Shown here one piece after another: positions 7,257 through 12,050 of a stretch of DNA of 12,050 nt. The position numbers and the translations under genes were made by a program. Position 1 is the stretch's first letter, and each line of letters starts with the position of its first letter. Under the pieces are notes generated by a model. The model saw nothing but the letters and a program-made list of their open reading frames with translations, had not been told where the DNA came from and did not search any database. Where the stretch lies: assembly GCA_013153655.1 (NCBI GenBank), contig JAADEB010000056.1:1-12050 (forward strand). Direction: 5' to 3'. Source of the DNA: Chlorobiota bacterium. GTDB lineage: Bacteria; Bacteroidota; Bacteroidia; Flavobacteriales; Flavobacteriaceae.

Positions 7257-8036
7257 TTATCGTCTGCTAAAAAGGTATAAGGATATGGCAAAAGAGGTGA
7301 TACTCATGATGGTGGTAAGGGTTTGGATAAGGGTGGTACCGGTGCCGATGGTCTTTTGCGGCAAGGGTTTCACATAAATAATATCGTTGTTTTTCAGATA
7401 AAAATAAGGCGAATTCATGACGCTGCGCTTGGTGAGGTCCAGATGAGCGATTTCCTTTTCGCCGCCCGCTTTGGTGCGTATCACCATGACATCAGTGCGG
7501 TTGCCCGTGAGCTTGATGTCGCCAGATAAGGCTATGGCTTCCAGGATATTGGGATGGGATTTGAAGATATGCACCGTGCCCGTACCGCCCACTTCGCCCA
7601 ATACGGTAACGAATATGCCCGCCGGCATTACTTTTACGAAAGCATCCTGACGGTTGCGCAGCTGGGATTCCAAGAGTTTGTTGATGATGTTTTCCTTCAA
7701 TTCCGGTGCCGTCAGTCCTTCGGCGCGCATTTTGCCCAACACCGGCAATTCGATCATGCCGTCCTTGTCCACCATATAGGCCGTAAAGTAGAGGTTTTCG
7801 CCCGACACGTTGTTGGTACCGCGATTGCGTCCGGCTTGCAAAAGTGCGTTCAGACCCTCGTCGCGGGTTTTGATGTCGATATAGATCAAATCGCCTTTTT
7901 TGAAACGGTAATTTTCGGAAGGTGTGTTCTCGATTTTGCTGTTATCGTCTTGCAAATAAATGAGTTTCTTGGTGGGAATACAGGATTGCATCACCATCAG
8001 GCCGATTGTCAGCAAAAACACCGTTAATTTCTTCAT
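7257..8036 (-). CDS. wza: Wza-like polysaccharide export outer-membrane lipoprotein
   Basis: Encodes 259 residues from the ATG at 8036. Residues 1-18 are a lipoprotein signal (MKKLTVFLLTIGLMVMQS) with Cys19 as the predicted lipidated residue, although the lipobox MQSC is loose. The Poly_export domain starts around ENYRFKKGDLIYIDI (41-55). It continues through the first beta-grasp part (GMIELPVLGKMRAEGLT, 93-109) and an SLBB-like part (IFVTVLGEVGGTGTVHI, 141-157). A hydrophobic C-terminal segment (about 236-256) matches the form common in Bacteroidota rather than the E. coli C-terminal helix barrel. It should form the outer-membrane export channel that works with the adjacent kinase. An in-frame ATG at 8048 would add MYVR. 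I prefer 8036 because the signal peptide then starts directly with MKK. Confidence 0.9.
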   Translation of the reverse strand: MKKLTVFLLTIGLMVMQSCIPTKKLIYLQDDNSKIENTPSENYRFKKGDLIYIDIKTRDEGLNALLQAGRNRGTNNVSGENLYFTAYMVDKDGMIELPVLGKMRAEGLTAPELKENIINKLLESQLRNRQDAFVKVMPAGIFVTVLGEVGGTGTVHIFKSHPNILEAIALSGDIKLTGNRTDVMVIRTKAGGEKEIAHLDLTKRSVMNSPYFYLKNNDIIYVKPLPQKTIGTGTTLIQTLTTIMSITSFAISLYLFSRR

Positions 8037-8059
8037 TCGGACGTACATTATGATTTTGA

Positions 8060-8067
8060 CAAATTTA
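8060..8067 (-). promoter_or_regulatory. Candidate Bacteroidota -7 box upstream of wza-like gene
   Basis: The minus strand reads TAAATTTG, an exact match to TAnnTTTG, and it overlaps the hflX stop codon. It would start transcription around 8054, giving a leader of about 18 bases to the ATG at 8036. No TTG element lies at the usual distance upstream, so this may be chance. If real, it gives the export genes a start independent of the hflX operon. Confidence 0.3.
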
Positions 8068-9231
8068 ATCCAAAAAATCCAAATCGGGATAAAGGAAATC
8101 GTCGTGCGGGAACCGCGAGATATGAATTTTACGCACTTCGCGGTACAGCAGGCGTTTCAGGCGGTCGATACCTTCCTTTTTTTCGGCCGATATGAACAAC
8201 ACCGGTTTGTCCTCCGAGCGGAAACGGTTTTCCAGCAAACGCCGTTGCTCGTCGTCCAACAAATCGATTTTGTTCAACACCAATATTTCCGGTTTGTTGC
8301 CGGCGCCGATTTCGGCCAGGATTCGGCGCACCGTGGCGATTTGCTCTTCCAAAGCCGGGTGCGAGGCGTCGGCCACGTGAAGGAGGATGTCGGCTTCGCG
8401 CACTTCGTCCAGCGTGGATTTGAACGATTCCACCAATTGCGTCGGCAGTTTTCGAATGAATCCCACCGTGTCGCTCACCAGAAACGAGATGTTTTCCACT
8501 TGGATTTTGGCCGTTTTGGTGTCCAGGGTAGCAAATAATTTGTTCTCGGCCAAGACTTTGGATTTGGCCAGCAGGTTCATCAGCGTGGATTTGCCCACGT
8601 TGGTATAACCCACCAAGGCCACGCGTACCATTTTGCCGCGATTGCTTCGTTGCACCTGTTTTTGGGTGTCGATTTTGGCCAATTTTCGGCGCAGGTCGGC
8701 GATGCGTTTCTTGACGATCCGGCGGTCGGTTTCGATTTCCCGCTCACCGGGTCCGCGCATACCGATACCACCGCGCTGGCGTTCCAAGTGGGTCCACATA
8801 CCTTTGAGGCGTGGCAACATGTATTCGTATTGTGCCAGCTCCACCTGCGTACGCGCGTAGGCCGTCTGTGCACGCAAGGCAAAAATGTCGAGAATCAGGC
8901 GCGTGCGATCCAGGATTTTGACGCCCAATTCCTTTTCCAGCTGGAACTGTTGCGACGGACTCAGCTCGTCGTCAAACACCACCGTATCGATTTTCAACTC
9001 TTCCACCGCCCGGCGGATTTCTTCCAATTTGCCGGCACCCACAAAAGTTTTGGGATGCGGTTTTTGGCGGTTTTGTACAAATCGCGCCACGGGTTCGCCA
9101 CCGGCCGTTCGTACCAGGAAAGCCAGTTCGTCCAAATAATCCTTTACGCTCTGCTTGGATTGGCCCGGCAAGGCCAAGCCCACCAATGCCACCTTCTCGA
9201 TGGCGGGTTTCAGGTTCTTATTCTCAATCAA
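8065..9231 (-). CDS. hflX: GTPase HflX, TTG start
   Basis: Encodes 388 residues of the HflX family, a GTPase that binds the large ribosomal subunit and splits stalled or hibernating ribosomes. The N-terminal HflX domain has DYLDELAFLVRTAGG (31-45) and KTFVGAGKLEEI (61-72). The family signature GGIGMRGPGE is at 154-163, after a helical linker. The G domain has GYTNVGKST (208-216), DTVGF (254-258), NKID (320-323) and SAE (348-350). Length is normal. The first usable start is TTG at 9231, because no ATG or GTG lies between the upstream in-frame TGA (9238-9240) and the conserved domain. The gap to the exonuclease is 6 bases and both genes are in the same frame, so expression should depend on coupling. 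The window gives no sign of an hfq neighbour, as seen in proteobacteria. Confidence 0.95.
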   Translation of the reverse strand: MIENKNLKPAIEKVALVGLALPGQSKQSVKDYLDELAFLVRTAGGEPVARFVQNRQKPHPKTFVGAGKLEEIRRAVEELKIDTVVFDDELSPSQQFQLEKELGVKILDRTRLILDIFALRAQTAYARTQVELAQYEYMLPRLKGMWTHLERQRGGIGMRGPGEREIETDRRIVKKRIADLRRKLAKIDTQKQVQRSNRGKMVRVALVGYTNVGKSTLMNLLAKSKVLAENKLFATLDTKTAKIQVENISFLVSDTVGFIRKLPTQLVESFKSTLDEVREADILLHVADASHPALEEQIATVRRILAEIGAGNKPEILVLNKIDLLDDEQRRLLENRFRSEDKPVLFISAEKKEGIDRLKRLLYREVRKIHISRFPHDDFLYPDLDFLD

Positions 9232-9237
9232 TCCGTA

Positions 9238-10062
9238 TCAGGGTTTTCGGTTGAATTTGTCTTGTAACTGCTGCAATTTTTCCTTCTCTTGACGCAAACG
9301 CATACGTTCGTACACGTTCTTGAACACCAGCTTGGTGTAGGCCGGAAAATCGGCTTGCATGATCCAGCCGTAGTAACCCGGATCTTTTTCCAATACCTCT
9401 TCCACTTTCTTGCCTTTGTACTTACCGAAATTGACGATTTCGTTGCCGTCGTTGTCATACACCACGCGGCCCATAAAATCGGCATTGCGGTTGAAGGACG
9501 AGAAAGCCGAGAGTTTTTCGGCGTCCTTAGGCAGGTCGTCGTAGCGTTGGAGTTGGGATTGAAGCACTTCCCAGGTGGCGCGTACGTCGGCTTCGGCCGA
9601 ATGCGCGTTGTCCAATTCCTTGCCCGTGTAGAAACGGTAGGCCGCCGCCAGGTTGCGCGGTTCCTTTTTGTGGTAAATCACCTGCACGTCAATGGTTTTG
9701 TTGCGCCGCAAGTCCACTTCCAAACCGGCCCTCAGCAGTTCTTCCACCAGCATGGGAAGGTCGAAACGGTTGGAATTGAAGCCGGCCAAATAGGCATCGT
9801 TGATAAGCGCATACACTTCGGCGGCGATTTCTTCGAAGCGCGGCGCATCCTTGACGTCCTCGTCGGTGATGCCGTGTACGGCGGTGGCTTGTGCCGGAAT
9901 CGGCATGCCGGGATTGACACGACGCGTATAGACGGTCTCGGTACCGTCGGTTTCCACACGCAGAATGGAAATTTCCACAATGCGGTCCTTCGACGTATCG
10001 ATACCCGTGGTTTCCAGGTCGAAAACGGCTATGGGTCGGTCGAAAAAGTTTTGTTTTGTCAT
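9238..10062 (-). CDS. DEDDh 3'-5' exonuclease with ExoX-like C-terminal region
   Basis: Encodes 274 residues. The exonuclease fold resembles the DNA polymerase III epsilon proofreading subunit and has all five metal-binding or catalytic positions: Asp15 and Glu17 in FDLETTG, Asp101 in SNRFDLPML, and His154 and Asp159 in AHSAEADV. The DEDDh type is shown by the His. A second region, NFGKYKGKKVEEVLEKDPGYYGWIMQADFP (about 211-240), resembles the ExoX-like C-terminal domain, followed by a charged helix ending at 274. This marks it as a stand-alone DNase or RNase rather than DnaQ itself. Substrate is not decided by the sequence. It starts 7 bases after the DUF4294 gene and ends with a TGA in frame with the TTG start of hflX. 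Confidence 0.9.
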   Translation of the reverse strand: MTKQNFFDRPIAVFDLETTGIDTSKDRIVEISILRVETDGTETVYTRRVNPGMPIPAQATAVHGITDEDVKDAPRFEEIAAEVYALINDAYLAGFNSNRFDLPMLVEELLRAGLEVDLRRNKTIDVQVIYHKKEPRNLAAAYRFYTGKELDNAHSAEADVRATWEVLQSQLQRYDDLPKDAEKLSAFSSFNRNADFMGRVVYDNDGNEIVNFGKYKGKKVEEVLEKDPGYYGWIMQADFPAYTKLVFKNVYERMRLRQEKEKLQQLQDKFNRKP

Positions 10063-10069
10063 ATTCGTT

Positions 10070-10879
10070 CTAAGGATTTCCGGAAATGCGCGAACGCCTT
10101 TGCCGGGATTTTTTCAAGCTGTCGATTTTGTGCAAATATTGGAATAATTTTCTATTCGACAATAACTTGCGCCGGTTTCGCATATAATCCGGCATTTTGT
10201 CCATCCATTTATCGTAGAGTGCGTAGTAATCGAAATCCACTTTGGATTCGGAACGTTCCAAAATATCGTCGGCAAAAGCCCGTTGCAGGATGTCTTCCAT
10301 CCAAAAATCGTCCTTGGAATGCACGGGATCGTATTTCATTTTCAAATCGATCTTGTAGATTTTGGCCAAACTCTGCCACCATACGGCCGACAAACCGCTC
10401 TTGTATTTTTTTAGAAAATCATAGACCGACATACCCGTTTGACGATACACCAATTTGGTGAGCACACGGCCTTCGGTGACGGTGAGGTTTTTCAGTTGCG
10501 GTTCGAACACCTCGCGCACGTAACGTTCCACCAGGCGCTTGTAGTGCCGGCGTTGGCGCGGCGTCATGCGTTGGAGGCGTTCGTCCAATTTCTCCAAATC
10601 GTCGCCCATGGTTTTGGCCAAGGGATAGACCTTGATCACCTTGCGGCGCAGAACGTTGTATTTGTACAAGTCCGTCATGTTGTAGAAAAACAAATCCGGC
10701 ATCAGCACCACCGTGTCCAGGGAAAAGCCGGGATAATATTCGCCGTCGATCTGACCCACCGTATCGGCCCAAATCACCGAATCGGCATAGAAACGTTCCC
10801 TGGCGGCATTCAGGCTGTCGGTTTGTGCCTGCATCAGCACACCGGAAGCAATGAATAATATGAATAACAATCTCCGCAT
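10070..10879 (-). CDS. Secreted DUF4294 family protein
   Basis: Encodes 269 residues from the ATG at 10879. Residues 1-19 are a signal peptide (MRRLLFILFIASGVLMQAQ). The conserved part covers about 47-200, with YYPGFSLDTVVLMPDLFF, RRKVIKVYPLAKTMGDDLEKL, EGRVLTKLVYRQTGMSVYDFL and GLSAVWWQSLAKIYKIDLKMKYDP. These blocks match the Bacteroidota-specific DUF4294 family, for which I know no established function. The C-terminal 60 residues are strongly basic. A longer start at 10921 would add 14 residues in front of the signal peptide and run into the divergent promoter, so I reject it. It is probably the first gene of the exonuclease-hflX operon. Confidence 0.85.
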   Translation of the reverse strand: MRRLLFILFIASGVLMQAQTDSLNAARERFYADSVIWADTVGQIDGEYYPGFSLDTVVLMPDLFFYNMTDLYKYNVLRRKVIKVYPLAKTMGDDLEKLDERLQRMTPRQRRHYKRLVERYVREVFEPQLKNLTVTEGRVLTKLVYRQTGMSVYDFLKKYKSGLSAVWWQSLAKIYKIDLKMKYDPVHSKDDFWMEDILQRAFADDILERSESKVDFDYYALYDKWMDKMPDYMRNRRKLLSNRKLFQYLHKIDSLKKSRQRRSRISGNP

Positions 10880-10900
10880 TTCGATTTTTTGAAAATAACC

Positions 10901-10908
10901 TACCTTTG
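10901..10908 (+). promoter_or_regulatory. Candidate -7 box for pssA
   Basis: TACCTTTG matches the Bacteroidota -7 consensus TAnnTTTG exactly. Transcription would start near 10914, leaving about 20 bases to the pssA ATG. The -33 TTG is not evident at the standard spacing; a TTG at 10889-10891 is too close. It lies inside the expected leader of the divergent DUF4294 gene. Confidence 0.5.
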
Positions 10909-10925
10909 TCGTATCAAACACCGTG

Positions 10926-10933
10926 CAAATTTA
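10926..10933 (-). promoter_or_regulatory. Candidate -7 box for the DUF4294-exonuclease-hflX operon
   Basis: The minus strand reads TAAATTTG, an exact TAnnTTTG match that ends on the A of the pssA start codon. A TTG on the minus strand at 10956-10958 lies 22 bases upstream, near the upper end of accepted spacing. It predicts a start near 10919 and a leader of about 40 bases to the ATG at 10879. Confidence 0.4.
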
Positions 10934-11628
10934 TGCAAGTGCGTCAAAATATAGCCAATTTCCTGACTTTGCTTAACTTGCTGTCAGGCACTTTGGCGCT
11001 TTATTTTATTTTTCAGGACGATTTCCGGACGGCTTTTCTGCTGGTGTTGGCCGGCATCGGTTTCGATTTTCTGGACGGTTTGGTGGCCCGCGCCACCGGC
11101 ACCGGTTCCGAGCTGGGACTTCAACTGGACAGCATGGCCGACCTGATTACCAGCGGTTTGGTACCCGGATACTTTCTCTTCCAAGCCTATCACCACGTTC
11201 ATCCCGGCAGTCCGGTGGCTTATGTGGCCTTGCTTATTCCCGCCGCATCGGCCGTGCGCTTGGCCCGCTTCAACCTGGACACACGCCAAAAAACGCATTT
11301 TATCGGCCTGCCCACGCCCGCCAACGCCCTTTTCCTGATTTCGCTGGGTTTTATCCTCTTGGACCAGGCGCATTTCCTGTCCGGTCCGTTGCAAAATCCT
11401 TGGATTTTTTCGGCGCTCATCCTGCTATCGGCGTGGTTGCTCAACAGTCCCATTCCGCTTATCGCCCTCAAATTCAAAGGCTTCTCGCCGCAAAAAGACA
11501 TCATCAAAATCCTCCTCATCCTCACTTCCGGCTTGATTTTGGCTCTGAAAGGCATTTACGGCATTCCGTTGATTATGGTGGTTTATTTTTTATTTTCGTA
11601 TTTGGAATTTTCTCGGAAGGGAGATTGA
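10933..11628 (+). CDS. pssA: CDP-diacylglycerol--serine O-phosphatidyltransferase (phosphatidylserine synthase)
   Basis: Encodes 231 residues of an integral membrane CDP-alcohol phosphatidyltransferase. It transfers the phosphatidyl group from CDP-diacylglycerol to L-serine, the committed step to phosphatidylethanolamine. The family motif DG-x2-AR-x8-G-x3-D-x3-D is complete: Asp48, Gly49, Ala52, Arg53, Gly62, Asp66 and Asp70. Several hydrophobic helices follow through about residue 225. Conserved RLARFN (117-122) and GLPTPANA (133-140) point to the serine-specific type. I chose the ATG at 10933 because an in-frame TTG at 10906 falls inside the -7 box and adds nine unlikely residues. It is divergent from the DUF4294 gene. 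No phosphatidylserine decarboxylase gene is visible nearby. Confidence 0.93.
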   Translation: MQVRQNIANFLTLLNLLSGTLALYFIFQDDFRTAFLLVLAGIGFDFLDGLVARATGTGSELGLQLDSMADLITSGLVPGYFLFQAYHHVHPGSPVAYVALLIPAASAVRLARFNLDTRQKTHFIGLPTPANALFLISLGFILLDQAHFLSGPLQNPWIFSALILLSAWLLNSPIPLIALKFKGFSPQKDIIKILLILTSGLILALKGIYGIPLIMVVYFLFSYLEFSRKGD

Positions 11629-11694
11629 GTTTATCATAGGAAATCTTAACCTGATTGCCACCTAAATTTCATTTTTTTATTATCAAAAAATTGT

Positions 11695-11749
11695 TTCGGC
11701 TCATTCCAGGCTTCGTATCGGCTCATTTCAATAGATTTTTTGAGCCGAA
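11695..11749 (-). terminator. Hairpin set with competing arms, terminator-like on the minus strand
   Basis: TTCGGCTCA (11695-11703) pairs perfectly with TGAGCCGAA (11741-11749). A second arm, CGGCTCA (11719-11725), pairs with the same 3' arm over 7 bp with a 15-base loop. Read on the minus strand, the outer 9-bp stem is followed within four bases by TTTTTT. This would fit a factor-independent terminator for a gene arriving from the right edge. The long loop of the outer stem and the short gap before the T run make it weak. Confidence 0.35.
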
Positions 11750-11820
11750 TAAGAGGAAATGAATATAAGAAGGAAATTCTTCAATACTTGGATCAATAGA
11801 ATGAGGCAAGCCCGTAACCT

Positions 11821-11855
11821 GTCATTGCGAGGAGCGCAGCGACGAAGCAATCTCC
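11821..11855 (+). repeat. GTCATTRCGA...AATCTCC palindromic repeat, copy 1
   Basis: A 35-base copy that begins GTCATTGCGA and ends GAAGCAATCTCC. ATTGC near the left end pairs with GCAAT near the right end, and the interior carries GAGCGCAGCGAC. It resembles a short palindromic intergenic repeat (GTCATTGCGAGGAG...GAAGCAATC) that I recall from many unrelated bacterial genomes; the family name is not certain. Confidence 0.8.
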
Positions 11856-11884
11856 CTCAGCATAACGGAGCAAGTCAATAAACC

Positions 11885-11913
11885 GTCATTGCGAACGAAG
11901 TGAAGCAATCTCC
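11885..11913 (+). repeat. GTCATTRCGA...AATCTCC palindromic repeat, copy 2
   Basis: A 29-base copy with the same ends as copy 1 and a shorter interior (ACGAAGT in place of GGAGCGCAGCGAC). The terminal stem ATTGC/GCAAT is retained. It lies 29 bases after copy 1 in the same orientation. Confidence 0.8.
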
Positions 11914-11964
11914 TACTACATAATGATGAAAGTCTAAAAAAAATTCATACCGCGTCCCGCAGAA

Positions 11965-12003
11965 GGAGATTACTTCGCTTCACTTCGTTCCGCTCGTAAT
12001 GAC
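11965..12003 (-). repeat. GTCATTRCGA...AATCTCC palindromic repeat, copy 3 (inverted)
   Basis: A 39-base copy in the opposite orientation with an enlarged interior (GCGGAACGAAGTGAAGC on the minus strand). Its terminal stem is ATTAC/GTAAT, differing from copies 1 and 2 at both partners of one base pair. It shares CTTCACTTCGTTC and AGGAGATT with the complement of copy 2, so copies 2 and 3 could also pair into a long hairpin with a loop of about 50 bases. Confidence 0.8.
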
Positions 12004-12050
12004 CGCTGGTTGTAGTACCGTGTGCCGCTGCCGCAGTTCCGCTTGCCTTG

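Larger units (their letters stand above)
11629..12050. other. Non-coding region with hairpins and repeats after pssA
   Basis: No frame in this stretch gives a protein I can support. The first 60 bases are AT-rich and contain no clear terminator for pssA. They are followed by a CGGCTCA/TGAGCCG hairpin set (11695-11749), about 70 bases with nothing recognised, then three palindromic repeat copies (11821-12003). The final 45 bases become GC-richer. They could be the end of a minus-strand gene entering from the right: one minus frame runs from the edge to a TGA inside the third repeat copy. That cannot be confirmed from so few codons. Confidence 0.6.

Noticed and set aside
11821..12003. Possible CRISPR array from regularly placed similar units
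   Set aside because: Only three units of unequal length, one of them inverted, with unequal spacers and no cas genes.
12004..12050. Possible end of a minus-strand gene entering from the right edge
   Set aside because: One minus frame is open from the edge to a TGA inside repeat copy 3, but about 20 codons without a recognisable motif cannot support a call.

Overview
The window looks like a chromosomal segment from a Bacteroidota bacterium, probably near Flavobacteriales. This rests on several features: Bacteroidota-type -7 promoter boxes (TAnnTTTG), starts without Shine-Dalgarno sequences, a DUF4294 protein, a Wzc-type kinase with the LEFDVRKP form of Walker A', a short Wza-like lipoprotein with a C-terminal hydrophobic segment, and a secreted LamG-like protein of the kind usually exported by the type IX system in this phylum. 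No species can be named from the sequence alone. Composition is moderate, with AT-rich intergenic gaps.

Nine of the ten protein genes lie on the minus strand and read from right to left. From about 10.88 kb down to 8.07 kb is a tight housekeeping group: a secreted DUF4294 protein, a DEDDh exonuclease with an ExoX-like C-terminal region, and the ribosome-associated GTPase HflX (gaps of 7 and 6 bases). It is followed by a surface polysaccharide module. This holds a Wza-like outer-membrane export lipoprotein and a Wzc-like tyrosine autokinase/copolymerase. After a 142-base AT-rich gap come a TviB/WbpO-like UDP-HexNAc 6-dehydrogenase, a TviC/WbpP-like UDP-HexNAc 4-epimerase, and a D-2-hydroxyacid dehydrogenase whose start overlaps the epimerase stop. 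Together the two nucleotide-sugar enzymes should turn UDP-GlcNAc into UDP-GalNAcA for a capsule or exopolysaccharide, and Wza/Wzc should help polymerise and export the product. Glycosyltransferases, flippase and polymerase are not in the window. At the left edge a secreted LamG-like protein begins and runs off the window (first 401 codons present).

On the plus strand only pssA (phosphatidylserine synthase) is convincing. It is divergent from the DUF4294 gene, and two consensus-matching -7 boxes lie interleaved in the short space between them.

The last 420 bases (11629-12050) hold no supportable gene. They hold a hairpin-forming set of CGGCTCA/TGAGCCG arms and three copies, one inverted, of a GTCATTRCGA...AATCTCC palindromic repeat. 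The inverted copy carries a paired change that keeps its stem. I see no CRISPR array, tRNA, rRNA, insertion sequence or defence system. The most unusual signals are the repeat cluster, the interleaved promoters, the in-frame single-TGA junction between the exonuclease and hflX, the altered ring-assembly motif of the kinase, and the hydroxyacid dehydrogenase coupled to the sugar genes.
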